Shown: positions 7,299-15,515 of the stretch, piece after piece | Layout: each line of letters starts with the position of its first letter | Numbering within the stretch: position 1 is the stretch's first letter | Source of the DNA: Christensenella sp. UBA5394 | GTDB lineage: Bacteria; Bacillota; Clostridia; Christensenellales; CAG-138 | Assembly: GCA_002409725.1 (NCBI GenBank) | Contig: DHOI01000110.1 | Location: 18,818-42,428 of the forward strand | Length of the DNA: 23,611 bases | Reading direction: 5' to 3' | The notes under the pieces: model-generated | Told to the model about the DNA's origin: nothing | The model's database searches: none | Seen by the model: only the letters and a program-made list of their open reading frames with translations | Program-made: the position numbers and the translations under genes

Positions 7299-8159
7299 TT
7301 AGTTCTTCGCCGCCAGCTCTAGCAGGATGTAGGATTCCGCGAGGGCGCCCAGCGCCTTGGAAAGGTCGTAGCTGGCCACGGGCTCCAGCGGCAGGGTTTT
7401 CTTTTGCTTGCCATTGTATTGCTTTAGTTCCAAAAACGCCGCCTGCTTGAACGCATCCCCTTCCAGGGTGTAGACGTAGCTCTCGCCAGGGCCGGGCAGG
7501 TCGAAAAGCAGCTTGTGGGAAAGGTGCAATTGCGTGCTCTCGGGCAAATAGGAAAGCGTGTGGCCCAGCGTTTTCGCCGCATAGGCCCGGCCCTCGCCCA
7601 GGCCGCCGAGATAGAGGGCGAAATCATCGCTCTGCCAAAGCTGGTCGAGCTGAGAGGCTTCGAATTCGTCGTGGCTCTTCCAGCCCTTGATCTTTTGGTT
7701 ATCAAAATCCGCGCCGGCCCCCCGCTCCCACATCACCAGGCTAAAGGCTTCGTGATCGAAATTCTCCAGGTCGTAATGCAGGGAAATAGAGGCTTGGCCT
7801 CTGTAAAGGCCATTTGGATTCGCCGTGAGGCCTTTTTTCGAAAGGTTAAAGGAAACTTCCCACGTGCGCTTTACGGGTATGCCCGCGATCTCGACCTCCT
7901 CCGCCTGCTCGCCGCCGAGGCGGAACTGCCAGCCAGTGGAAGCATCCTGCCGGTCCAGCGTGCCCGCAATGGGCAGGCCGTTGATAGAGAGCGTGGCCGC
8001 ATAGGCCGTGCCGTTCAGATTCAGCGCGGCAGAGGCGCTCTTCGCCTCGCCCGCGGCCGTTAGGCTGCGCCCCGCCGCAGGCTGAGCCACCACGGGAAAG
8101 CAACCCGCAAGCGCCAGCATACAAGCGGCCAGCGCCAGCATGGCGATCCGTTTCAACAA
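7299..8159 (-). CDS. Lipoprotein of unknown function
   Basis: 286 residues if translation starts at TTG 8159, which lies eight bases after GGAGG; the in-frame GTG at 8180 is upstream of that site and unlikely. The signal peptide ends LALAGC (Cys20). The mature part looks like a beta-rich domain: many short strands with Gly/Asn turns (LNLNGTAYAATLSINGLPIAG; VSFNLSKKG; ASISLHYDLENFDHEAFSL). No family recognised. It is transcribed alone from an extended -10 promoter and converges with the plus-strand lipoprotein gene. Confidence 0.85.
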   Translation of the reverse strand: MLKRIAMLALAACMLALAGCFPVVAQPAAGRSLTAAGEAKSASAALNLNGTAYAATLSINGLPIAGTLDRQDASTGWQFRLGGEQAEEVEIAGIPVKRTWEVSFNLSKKGLTANPNGLYRGQASISLHYDLENFDHEAFSLVMWERGAGADFDNQKIKGWKSHDEFEASQLDQLWQSDDFALYLGGLGEGRAYAAKTLGHTLSYLPESTQLHLSHKLLFDLPGPGESYVYTLEGDAFKQAAFLELKQYNGKQKKTLPLEPVASYDLSKALGALAESYILLELAAKN

Positions 8160-8194
8160 GGCACATCCCTCCTTTGCCACAGGTTTGCATCTAT

Positions 8195-8203
8195 ATTATA
8201 CCA
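8195..8203 (-). promoter_or_regulatory. Extended -10 promoter of the 7299-8159 lipoprotein gene
   Basis: The minus strand reads TGGTATAAT, with TATAAT at 8200-8195, about 36 bp before the TTG start. No good -35 is seen; the region where it should be is occupied by an inverted repeat at 8206-8231. Confidence 0.7.
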
Positions 8204-8205
8204 GA

Positions 8206-8231
8206 GGATCGGCTGAAGAGACAGCCGATCC
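8206..8231. repeat. 10-bp perfect inverted repeat, terminator or operator
   Basis: GGATCGGCTG and CAGCCGATCC are separated by AAGAGA. On the minus strand it lies 39 bp downstream of the PLP-enzyme stop codon and directly before the extended -10 of the next gene. There is no T tract, so it may terminate the pheST operon weakly, or be an operator covering the -35 region. Confidence 0.6.
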
Positions 8232-8270
8232 CCGTGTCGGGTTTGTAAACTTTTATGCGTTGCTGGGCGA

Positions 8271-9437
8271 TTATCCTTTAAGATTGGCCACGATGGCCGC
8301 CACGGCCTTCTCCACGTTCTCCCGGCTGGTGGCCAGGTTGAAGCGGGCATGTGTAAGCGCATTCCCTTCGAACCAGGCGCCGTAATCTACGGCAAGGCGG
8401 CATTTCTTCTGGAAGAACTCGGCCATCTCCTCCTGCTCTAGATACTGCCCAAAATCCGCCCACATCAGGTAGGTGCCCTCTAGGGGTGAGATGCAAACGC
8501 CAGGTAGGGCCGCAGCAAAGGCGTCTTTCACAAAGCAATAATTGCCCCAGATGATATCGCGCACCTCCTCAAGCCAAGACAGGCCATGGCGGTAGGCGGC
8601 CTCCACGGCGATGTAGCCGAAGGGATTGCCGCCCTCGATGTGCATGCGGGCCGTGAAGCCCTCGTAAACAGCCCGAAGGCCCGCGTCAGGAATCACGGCG
8701 AAGGCGTTTTGACAGCCCGCCAGGTTAAAGGTTTTGCTGGCCGCGGTAAGCGTGATGAGCATGTCGTCATAATCGCCGGCCAGCGCGCTAGGGATGTGCT
8801 TATGCCCGTCGAATGTCAAATCCTGATGGATCTCATCTGAGATCACCAACACGCCGTGGGCTTTACACACATCGAGCATGGCTTTGAGTTCCGCCTTGCT
8901 CCACACGCGGCCCACGGGGTTGTGGGGAGAGCTGAGGATGAAGCACTTGACGGCGTTTTGCACGATGGCCATCTCGAAGGCCTCCATATCTACGCCGTAG
9001 CGGCCCGCCTCGTTTTTCAGCTCGCAGCAAGCGAGCTTGCGGCCATTATCCCGCACGGCATGGAGGAAGGGATAATAAACCGGCGTGAGCGCCATCACGG
9101 CGTCCTGCGGCTTGGTGAACATTTGTACCAGCCAGTTGATGGCGGGCACTACGCCGGGGGCGAAGCGAATCCACTCCCGCTGCACCTCGTAGCCGTGCTG
9201 CTCCTTCTCCCAGGCCTGGAAGGCCCTATAATAGCCGATTCCGGGCCGGTAATAGCCAAACACGCCGGTTTCTAGGTATTCCTTTTCCGCATCCAGCACG
9301 CTTTGGGGCACGCGGAAATCCATATCCGCCACCCAGAGGGGCAGGAGGCCTTCCTCGCCGAACACGCCCTTTTGCCCATCCCACTTTAGGCTGTCCGTGC
9401 CCAGCCTATCCACATAATAGATCGTTTCTTTCGTCAT
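8271..9437 (-). CDS. PLP-dependent aminotransferase / C-S lyase, MalY/PatB family
   Basis: 388 residues, usual length for this fold-type I family. Visible: WVADMDF near the N-terminus, typical of MalY/PatB, the SSPHNPVGRVW motif with Asn173, DEIHQDLTF with Asp201 for the pyridine nitrogen, and the Schiff-base Lys235 in TAASKTFNLAG. Members cleave cystathionine or cysteine, or act as transaminases; sequence alone does not decide. The ribosome binding site is weak (GGAACG). The gene begins 16 bp after pheT, so it should belong to the transcript controlled by the phenylalanine T-box. That context makes an aromatic amino-acid transaminase role attractive, but this is inference. Confidence 0.9.
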   Translation of the reverse strand: MTKETIYYVDRLGTDSLKWDGQKGVFGEEGLLPLWVADMDFRVPQSVLDAEKEYLETGVFGYYRPGIGYYRAFQAWEKEQHGYEVQREWIRFAPGVVPAINWLVQMFTKPQDAVMALTPVYYPFLHAVRDNGRKLACCELKNEAGRYGVDMEAFEMAIVQNAVKCFILSSPHNPVGRVWSKAELKAMLDVCKAHGVLVISDEIHQDLTFDGHKHIPSALAGDYDDMLITLTAASKTFNLAGCQNAFAVIPDAGLRAVYEGFTARMHIEGGNPFGYIAVEAAYRHGLSWLEEVRDIIWGNYCFVKDAFAAALPGVCISPLEGTYLMWADFGQYLEQEEMAEFFQKKCRLAVDYGAWFEGNALTHARFNLATSRENVEKAVAAIVANLKG

Positions 9438-9453
9438 AGCTTACGTTCCGCTA

Positions 9454-11856
9454 TCAGGCCCTAAGCTCCGCGCCCAGCTGTTCTTTGAGGGAGGCGACCA
9501 GCGCGGCCATGGCGCTGGAGATATCCTCATCCGTCAGCGTGCGATCTTCCGCTCGCAAGGTGAAGGAATAGGCCATACTCTTTTTACCCGGCAAGATCCC
9601 CTTGCCCCTGTATACATCGAAAAGCTCCACATTTTCGAGGAGGACCCGCATCGGGGCCGCGGCAATGGCCTTAGCCATCCTGGCCGCGCTCACGCCCTCC
9701 TCCACAACCACGGCGATATCGCGGGGAACCACCGGGTACCTGGGCAGAGCCTTGTAGGTGACGGTGCCCGCCGCGTGGCTAAAGAGCGCGGCGAAATCGA
9801 TCTCTGCAGCATAGCACGTTTGCGGTACGCCGTAAGCCTTCCGGGTATCGGGGTGGATCGTCCCCATCTCGCCCACCTTCTGGCCGTCGAGCAAAAGCAG
9901 GGCCTTTTGGCCGGGCTGGAAATATTCACCGCCGCCGGCCTCCACCGTGAGCTTATCCAAAAGGCCCAGTCGATCCAATATAGCCTCCACGCAGCCTTTG
10001 AGAGTATAGAAATCTTCATCCTCGCCGCAGAAGGCGATACCCAGCATCCGCCGTTCCTCCGGCAGATCTGCGTTGTTGTCGAAATGGACGTTGCCCACCT
10101 CGAAGAAGCGGCCGTGGCCGGTTTTGCGGTTACCATTGAGGGCGATCGAGCGCAGCATGCCCGGCAAAAGCGTAGTGCGCATGAGGCTTTGATCCTCCCC
10201 GAAGGGGTTCAGCAAGCGCACGGCCAGCCGCCGCTCGTCGTCTTCCGGCAGGCGCAGGCTGCTCATGTCGCCCGGGCCGATGAAGTTATAGTTGTACATC
10301 TCATAGCAGCCCAACGCTGCGCACAGGTCTTTGAGCCTATCGTCATTGGCGCAAGTTTTGCTGAGCCTGCCACGGAACGTATCTCCCCGCATGAGGGTGG
10401 GCGGGATGTTATTGTAGCCGTAAATGCGGCCCACTTCCTCCGCGATGTTCCAATCCGTTTCCAGGCCGCTCTCGATATCCACCCGGTAGTACGGCACGGT
10501 CACTTCCAGGCCTTGGGGCAAAGCCCGCGCGCCGATGTTGATCGTACCCAGCATATCCGCCATTTGCTCTGCGGTGAAAGCCGTATCGAGGATATGATTG
10601 ACGTGCTCCGTATCCACCATCACCACGCGCTCGGTCAGATCCGCCGCGCAAACGTCGATTGCCTGGCCGGTCACAGTGCCCGCGCCCAGCTCATCCACCA
10701 GCTCGATAGCCCGCTTGGCTGCAAGCATGGCGTTCACCGGCTCTACGCCCTTCATGAAGCGGGCGGCCGCGTCCGTAACATGGTGCAGCTCGCGGGTCGT
10801 CCTGCGGATGCTGCTGCTCTTGAAAACCGCGGCCTCAAAAAGGACGACTTTGGTATCCGCCGTAATCTCGCTATTCTCGCCGCCCATTACTCCGGCGATG
10901 CCCACGCCCTTGGTGGGATCCGCGATCAGCAGCATATCCGGGGTGGTATCGCGCACCTTGCCATCCAGCGTAGTCACCTTTTCGCCGGGGTGGGCCTTGC
11001 GCACCACGATATGCCCATCGGCCACGCAGCTCAGATCGAAGGCGTGCATGGGGTGGCCGTATTCCACCATCACGTAGTTGGTGATATCCACGATGTTGTT
11101 GATGGGCCTTAGACCCACGGCCCGCAGCTTTTTCTGCATCCAAAGGGGACTTTCGGCGATCTTGATATCCGTTACCACCCGGGCCACATAACGGGGGCAA
11201 AGATCCGGCGCGAGCACATCCACGGCCGCGTAATCCGAAGCCTTACCCGTGCCCTCGACCTCCCGGATGGGGGGCTCGCGGAATTTCTGCCCCAGGGCCG
11301 CGGCTGCCTCGCGGCAGATGCCGATGATGCTGGCGCAATCCGCCCGGTTGGGCGTGAGCTCGATATCAAAGATTACATCGTCCAGGCCCAAAGCCTCCTG
11401 AATGGGCTGGCCCAGGGGGTGATCCTCCTGCAAGATGAGGATGCCGTGAACCTCAGCGCCTGGGTAATCCGCCTCGGTGAGGCCCAGCTCCTTGCCGGAG
11501 CAGAGCATGCCCGCGCTGTTTACGCCCCGCATGTTGGTGGGCTCGATGACGATGCCGTCCATCAGGTGCGCTCCGGCCAGGGCCACGGGCACCAGCGCGC
11601 CCTCGAACACATTGGCCGCGCCCGTGACGATGGTAAGCGGCTGCCCCTGCCCCACATCCAGCGAGCAAATTTGCAGCTTGTCTGCGTTGGGGTGCTTGGA
11701 AAGGGCCGTGATCTTGCCCACGACCGTATTGGTTACGGGTATTTCCGGCTCTACGGCGGCGGTCTCAAAGCCGCGCCACATCATCAGCTCCACAAATCTG
11801 TCTACGCTCACATTGAAGTCCACATATTCTTTGAGCCATTTCAGCGGTAGTTTCAT
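9454..11856 (-). CDS. pheT: Phenylalanyl-tRNA synthetase beta subunit
   Basis: 800 residues, the usual bacterial length. The N-terminal EMAP/OB-fold tRNA-binding domain (about 39-150, VGKITALSKHPNADKL) is followed by the B3/B4 editing region, B5 domain, catalytic-like core and the C-terminal FDX-ACB anticodon-binding domain (about 705-800, PRYPVVPRDIAVVV). It forms an alpha2-beta2 enzyme with PheS, charging tRNA-Phe and editing mischarged Tyr. The ribosome binding site AAAGGAGG overlaps the pheS stop codon, 15 bp between the genes, so translation is probably coupled. No disruptions seen. Confidence 0.98.
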   Translation of the reverse strand: MKLPLKWLKEYVDFNVSVDRFVELMMWRGFETAAVEPEIPVTNTVVGKITALSKHPNADKLQICSLDVGQGQPLTIVTGAANVFEGALVPVALAGAHLMDGIVIEPTNMRGVNSAGMLCSGKELGLTEADYPGAEVHGILILQEDHPLGQPIQEALGLDDVIFDIELTPNRADCASIIGICREAAAALGQKFREPPIREVEGTGKASDYAAVDVLAPDLCPRYVARVVTDIKIAESPLWMQKKLRAVGLRPINNIVDITNYVMVEYGHPMHAFDLSCVADGHIVVRKAHPGEKVTTLDGKVRDTTPDMLLIADPTKGVGIAGVMGGENSEITADTKVVLFEAAVFKSSSIRRTTRELHHVTDAAARFMKGVEPVNAMLAAKRAIELVDELGAGTVTGQAIDVCAADLTERVVMVDTEHVNHILDTAFTAEQMADMLGTINIGARALPQGLEVTVPYYRVDIESGLETDWNIAEEVGRIYGYNNIPPTLMRGDTFRGRLSKTCANDDRLKDLCAALGCYEMYNYNFIGPGDMSSLRLPEDDERRLAVRLLNPFGEDQSLMRTTLLPGMLRSIALNGNRKTGHGRFFEVGNVHFDNNADLPEERRMLGIAFCGEDEDFYTLKGCVEAILDRLGLLDKLTVEAGGGEYFQPGQKALLLLDGQKVGEMGTIHPDTRKAYGVPQTCYAAEIDFAALFSHAAGTVTYKALPRYPVVPRDIAVVVEEGVSAARMAKAIAAAPMRVLLENVELFDVYRGKGILPGKKSMAYSFTLRAEDRTLTDEDISSAMAALVASLKEQLGAELRA

Positions 11857-11871
11857 AAGTTGTGTCCTCCT

Positions 11872-12894
11872 TTAGAACTGGGAAAGGAACCTGGCGTCAT
11901 TCTCGTATTCCAGGCGGATATCCGTAATGCCGTACTTCAGGCTGGTGATGCGGTCCACCCCCAGGCCGAAGGCCAGGCCCTTCCACACCTTGGGATCCAG
12001 GCCGCAGTTCTCGATGATGTGCGGGTTGCAAACGCCGCAGCCCAGTATCTCGAGCCAGCCCGTTCCCTTGCAGGCCCGGCAGCCCTTGCCGCCGCAGATG
12101 GTGCAGCTCACATCCACCTCAGCCGAAGGTTCCGTGAAAGGGAAGTAGCTGGGGCGGAAGCGCATCTTCACATCCTCGCCAAACACCGTGTGGATGAAGG
12201 TAAGCAGGGTACCCTTCAAATCAGCCAGCGTCAGATCCTTATCCACGATGAAGCCCTCCATCTGCATAAACACGGGGCTGTGGCTGGCGTCCACCTCGTC
12301 CACCCGGAATACCCGGCCGGGAATCACCAGCCTGTAGGGCGGTTCGAGGTTGAGCAGCGCGCGCACCTGGCATGGGCTGGTGTGCGTGCGCAGCACCACC
12401 CGTTCGCTGATGTAAAAGGTATCCTGCATGTCGCGGGCAGGGTGATCCTTGGGCAAGTTGAGCTTGGTGAAGTTATAGTCGTCATACTCCACCTCGGGCC
12501 CTTCGAAGGTGGAAAAGCCCATGCCGATCAAGGCGTCGCGAATTTCGCGGTAGGTCTGCGTCATGGGGTGCAGCCTGCCGAGGGGGCGGCCCCGTTTGCC
12601 GGGCTCGGTTACATCCAGAGCCTCCTTTTCAAAGCGCAACGCCTGCATGCGCTGGCCGATCTCCTCCTTGCGCCGCTCCATTTCGCCTTCCAGCTCTTTC
12701 TTCACGGCATTGGCAGCCTGGCCCAAAATGGCCCGTTCCTCCTTGCCCAGCTTGCCCATGCCCCTAAGGATTTCCGTAAGCGCGCCGCTGCGGCCCAGGA
12801 TGGATACATTGATCTCCTCCAGCGCCGCCTCATCCCGGGCTTCCTGTAACCGGCCCAGGGCCTCCTGGCGGATCTTTTCGAGTGCCTCGTTCAT
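11872..12894 (-). CDS. pheS: Phenylalanyl-tRNA synthetase alpha subunit
   Basis: 340 residues, normal length. N-terminal coiled-coil region (1-90) contacts tRNA in this family; the class II synthetase core shows motif 2 (FRVDEVDASHSPVFMQMEGF) and motif 3 (GLAFGLGVDRITSLKYG). A Cys-rich stretch (CTICGGKGCRACKGTGWLEILGCG) sits before motif 3, common in bacterial PheS. The ATG at 12894 follows GGAGGAAGG. The gene is the first of the pheS-pheT-PLP enzyme operon and is preceded by a T-box leader. Confidence 0.98.
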   Translation of the reverse strand: MNEALEKIRQEALGRLQEARDEAALEEINVSILGRSGALTEILRGMGKLGKEERAILGQAANAVKKELEGEMERRKEEIGQRMQALRFEKEALDVTEPGKRGRPLGRLHPMTQTYREIRDALIGMGFSTFEGPEVEYDDYNFTKLNLPKDHPARDMQDTFYISERVVLRTHTSPCQVRALLNLEPPYRLVIPGRVFRVDEVDASHSPVFMQMEGFIVDKDLTLADLKGTLLTFIHTVFGEDVKMRFRPSYFPFTEPSAEVDVSCTICGGKGCRACKGTGWLEILGCGVCNPHIIENCGLDPKVWKGLAFGLGVDRITSLKYGITDIRLEYENDARFLSQF

Positions 12895-12922
12895 GTTCCT
12901 TCCTCCGATGTTGCCAAATTTT

Positions 12923-12963
12923 GAATAAAGCGCGCCTTCATCCGCAAGGGACGAAGGCGCGCT
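12923..12963 (-). terminator. T-box leader terminator
   Basis: A 15-bp stem, 12963-12949 with 12943-12929 around the loop CTTGC, includes GCGCGCCTTC pairing with GAAGGCGCGC and is followed by TTTATTC. It is the regulated terminator alternative to the T-box antiterminator. Confidence 0.9.
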
Positions 12964-13195
12964 CGTGGTACCACCCTATTTCACCCTGCCATCACAGGGT
13001 CTTAGGAGCAACTTCCTCAGCCGCTCTTTCGCTATATCGGGCTTACCCGGCGCTGACTACCCACCCCGAAGGGCTTCACCAACGCGGCTCAGGGGCGAAC
13101 TTGTGCTTCGTTTGCGTGGAGGCCATCTCAGCCGCCGGCCCTCTCTTGGCCACGCATGGCGCCGCTTTTCCCCGTCATCGCTATATTATTGCAGT
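12923..13195 (-). promoter_or_regulatory. T-box riboswitch specific for tRNA-Phe
   Basis: This leader fills the gap between the RNase gene and pheS. It contains the antiterminator T-box AGGGTGGTACCACG (12977-12964), whose UGGU can pair with the ACCA end of uncharged tRNA; a Stem I region with the AGAGAG-type apical motif (near 13144) and a UUC codon at 13099-13097 in the expected specifier position followed by CCCCTGAG; and a terminator just after the T-box. The UUC specifier and the downstream pheS agree. Uncharged tRNA-Phe should favour the antiterminator and allow expression of pheS, pheT and the PLP enzyme. Confidence 0.95.
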
Positions 13196-13224
13196 ATTTT
13201 AGCACATCCCAAAATGGAAAGCAA
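13196..13224 (-). promoter_or_regulatory. Promoter of the pheST operon
   Basis: TTGCTT (13224-13219) and TAAAAT (13201-13196) are 17 bp apart, immediately after the stop codon of the upstream RNase gene and just before the T-box leader. Placement fits the leader start. Confidence 0.65.
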
Positions 13225-13227
13225 GTC

Positions 13228-14814
13228 TTAGTCCCACTTTTGCAGCAGCGCGTCCAGGTCTTCGGCCAGGCGCTCCGCGCCCTCGCCATGGGCGGATGCG
13301 GCCACCTGCATGAGCCTGGCCAGGCGGCCCAGCAGGCTCTCCACGGAGACCACGGCCTTTTCGGCCTGCCGATGCAGCTCCACAACGGGCTCGCGGCGGA
13401 TCACGCCGGTTGCCAGGTCGAATTCTTCGAACAGCTCGGGCACCACCACATCCGAATAGCCCAGGCTGCGCAACGAGGCGGCAAAGCCATGGATCACATT
13501 CTTTTCGCCGTGCACCAGGAAAATGCGGCTGGGCTTTTGGGGGATTTTCCCCACCCACTCGAGCAGTTCATCCTTGCCCGCGTGGCCCGAGAAGCCTTCG
13601 ATCTTGACGATGTTAGCGTTGACGATGATCTGCTCGCCAAAGAGCTTCACCTTCTTCACCCCATCCACCAGCAGGCGGCCCAGGGTACCCACGGCCTGAT
13701 AGCCGGCAAAAACGATTGTGCTATCCGCCCGATAGAGGTTGTGCTTGAGGTGGTGGCGGATGCGGCCCGCGTCGCACATGCCGGAGGAAGAGATGATGAT
13801 ATTGCAGCCCTTAAGGGTGTTGATCTGCTTGCTCTCCTCCGCCGTTTGCGAATAATTCAGCGTGGGGAATTCGAACAGCTCCCCTTCTTTAAACATTTCC
13901 CGGGCTTCCGCGTCGTAATAGTCAGCGGTGCAGCTCTCGTATATTTTCGTAGCCTTGATGCCCAGGGGGGAATCGAGGAAGACCGGCACCCTTTCAAGGC
14001 CCGGCACCGTTTTTTCGATCAAAGCGCGCTTGATGTAATAAAGCAGCTCCTGGGTGCGGCCCACCGCGAAGGAGGGGATGACGATATTTCCGCCACGGGC
14101 GATGCCTGCCCGCAAAACGGCGGCAAATTCGGTCTCTTTTTCTTCATCGGTGGAGGCGGAATGGTTGCGGTCTCCATAGGTGCTCTCCATGATGAGGTAA
14201 TCCGCATCCTCCACGCTATCCGGGTCGTTGATGATGGGCCGGTCGTCCCGCCCGATATCGCCGGAAAAGGCCAAGCGGGCCGTGTTTTCATCTTCGGTGA
14301 CCCACACCTCGATGGCAGCGCTGCCCAAGAGGTGCCCCACGTCTGTGAAGCGCGCCTTCACGCCGGGGCAAACTTCGAACTTCTTGTCATAGGGGATGGG
14401 TTTGAATTGCTTTTGCGCCGCTTCCGCATCCGCAATGCCGTAAAGTGGCTCCACGGGCGGTTTGCCTGCACGCAGGTTCTTGCGGCTCTGCTCCTCGGCA
14501 TCCTGCTCCTGGATATGGGCGCTGTCCGCCAGCATGATCTCGCAAAGCTTGGCCGTGGCGGAGGTGCTGAAGATCGGCCCTTTGAAGCCCCGCTTCGCAA
14601 GCAGGGGCACCAGGCCCGTGTGGTCGATATGGGCGTGGGTTATCAAAAGAGCGGTGATCTCCTTTGGGTCGAAGGGAAAATCCTCATTGGCCAGGGCCTT
14701 CGCATCCGCACCCTGGCGCATGCCGCAGTCTATGAGGATATTGCCGCCGTTAAACTGAACCAGATGGCAGGAACCCGTTACCGATTGGGCCGCGCCGCAG
14801 AACTTGATCTTCAT
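13228..14814 (-). CDS. Beta-CASP metallo-beta-lactamase RNase (CPSF/YSH1-like)
   Basis: 528 residues. The metallo-beta-lactamase metal site is visible: HAHIDH at 60-65, His161 in GHLLGSA, Asp186 in FSGDIG. Beta-CASP motifs follow: A in ESTYGDR (210-216), B in PSFAVGRTQE, and C-region GFSGHAGKDE and LVHGEKN. This is the architecture of RNA-cleaving enzymes related to CPSF-73 and bacterial relatives such as TTHA0252, so processing or decay of RNA is the expected role; it lacks an obvious KH domain. A C-terminal extension of about 50 residues (from LHRQAEKAVVSVESLL) is helical and may mediate dimerisation. ATG 14814 follows AAGGAG. It is transcribed from its own promoter and stands alone. Confidence 0.93.
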   Translation of the reverse strand: MKIKFCGAAQSVTGSCHLVQFNGGNILIDCGMRQGADAKALANEDFPFDPKEITALLITHAHIDHTGLVPLLAKRGFKGPIFSTSATAKLCEIMLADSAHIQEQDAEEQSRKNLRAGKPPVEPLYGIADAEAAQKQFKPIPYDKKFEVCPGVKARFTDVGHLLGSAAIEVWVTEDENTARLAFSGDIGRDDRPIINDPDSVEDADYLIMESTYGDRNHSASTDEEKETEFAAVLRAGIARGGNIVIPSFAVGRTQELLYYIKRALIEKTVPGLERVPVFLDSPLGIKATKIYESCTADYYDAEAREMFKEGELFEFPTLNYSQTAEESKQINTLKGCNIIISSSGMCDAGRIRHHLKHNLYRADSTIVFAGYQAVGTLGRLLVDGVKKVKLFGEQIIVNANIVKIEGFSGHAGKDELLEWVGKIPQKPSRIFLVHGEKNVIHGFAASLRSLGYSDVVVPELFEEFDLATGVIRREPVVELHRQAEKAVVSVESLLGRLARLMQVAASAHGEGAERLAEDLDALLQKWD

Positions 14815-14857
14815 CCGATGCGCTCCTTTTATAATGTCTTTAATGATACTAAATATT

Positions 14858-14886
14858 ATTATACCATTTATTTCTCACGTCCCCAA
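14858..14886 (-). promoter_or_regulatory. Promoter of the beta-CASP RNase gene
   Basis: TTGGGG (14886-14881), 17 bp spacer and TATAAT (14863-14858) with an upstream TGG making an extended -10. About 43 bp before the start codon. Confidence 0.8.
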
Positions 14887-14921
14887 AGAAAAAAGGTGAA
14901 TCTTTTGTGGAATTTGGGGAT

Positions 14922-14955
14922 GCAAAAAAAGGTGGCGCCCACCACCTTTTTTTGC
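14922..14955. terminator. Strong terminator downstream of the XRE regulator gene
   Basis: GCAAAAAAAGGTGG (14922-14935) and CCACCTTTTTTTGC (14942-14955) are perfect inverted copies with a 6-base loop. On the minus strand it lies 29 bp after the regulator stop codon, with seven U residues closing the stem. It can also act on the plus strand. Confidence 0.9.
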
Positions 14956-14984
14956 GTTTGCAGGGGCAGTTGAGCTTATTGAAT

Positions 14985-15335
14985 CTATTTCTTAGTTCCG
15001 AGCCTGAGCCGCAGGGTCTTTTTGATGTGCTTTACAATATCGGCAATGAAGCGGGTCTCCTGTTCGGTACAATCCATCAATTCCTGCATTATCTCATTGT
15101 CGTAAACGGCTTTTGCGATTTTGATATTGTCGCACAGCAATTCATCAACCGAGCTATCCAGCACATTGGCAATTTTCACCAAGGTCTGCAAGGATAACTT
15201 CGTTGATGCAGTTTCGATATTGCTTATATGCTGGACACTAAGCTCTGTTAATTCCGCGAGCTTTTCTTGGGTAAAACCTTGCTTTAACCTGGCTGATCGG
15301 ATTCGTTGGCCGATCATACGATAATTAAGTATCAT
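14985..15335 (-). CDS. XRE-family HTH transcriptional regulator
   Basis: 116 residues from ATG 15335, six bases after GGAGG; an in-frame TTG five codons upstream overlaps that site. Residues about 7-62 form a Cro/C1-type helix-turn-helix (IGQRIRSARLKQGFTQEKLAEL...VQHISNIETAST). The C-terminal half (65-116) is helical (TEQETRFIADIVKHIKKTLRL) and probably dimerises. Gene order is divergent with a diguanylate cyclase gene, and the shared spacer has overlapping palindromes that are good operator candidates. Base composition is lower in GC than flanking genes, as for the cyclase. Confidence 0.93.
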   Translation of the reverse strand: MILNYRMIGQRIRSARLKQGFTQEKLAELTELSVQHISNIETASTKLSLQTLVKIANVLDSSVDELLCDNIKIAKAVYDNEIMQELMDCTEQETRFIADIVKHIKKTLRLRLGTKK

Positions 15336-15364
15336 AAGGGGCCTCCACAACTGCCTTGGGATTA

Positions 15365-15393
15365 TTGTATTATTTGCGGCATGCCTGTATAAT
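15365..15393 (+). promoter_or_regulatory. Promoter of the diguanylate cyclase gene
   Basis: TTGTAT (15365-15370), 17 bp spacer, TATAAT (15388-15393). The transcript would have a leader of about 115 bases. Palindromes start two bases after the -10. Confidence 0.75.
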
Positions 15394-15394
15394 A

Positions 15395-15415
15395 TACTTA
15401 TTAAGTAATATTACT
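15395..15415. promoter_or_regulatory. Overlapping palindromes, probable operator of the XRE regulator
   Basis: TACTTATTAAGTA (15395-15407) is a perfect 6-1-6 dyad and AGTAATATTACT (15404-15415) a perfect 12-bp palindrome; they share a half-site. The position at the start point of the cyclase transcript would block it when occupied. Binding by the neighbouring XRE protein is inferred from location. Confidence 0.55.
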
Positions 15416-15515
15416 CACCCAGTGTATTGAGCTGTGTAAATATATTGCGGATGCTAACCATTCTGATTTTACAAACCCGCCAAAAGAAAACTGCAGTAAG
15501 AAGGAGTATTATTCG

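Noticed and set aside
9775..11112. Long open frame on the plus strand opposite pheT
   Set aside because: Antisense shadow caused by GC-biased codons; the minus strand codes for an unmistakable PheT, and the plus frame has no family features or ribosome binding site.
11860..12849. 329-codon plus-strand open frame opposite pheS
   Set aside because: Antisense shadow of pheS.
13156..14973. 605-codon open frame on the plus strand across the T-box and the RNase gene
   Set aside because: It crosses a riboswitch, two promoters and most of a terminator; the RNase on the minus strand has all catalytic motifs. Shadow.
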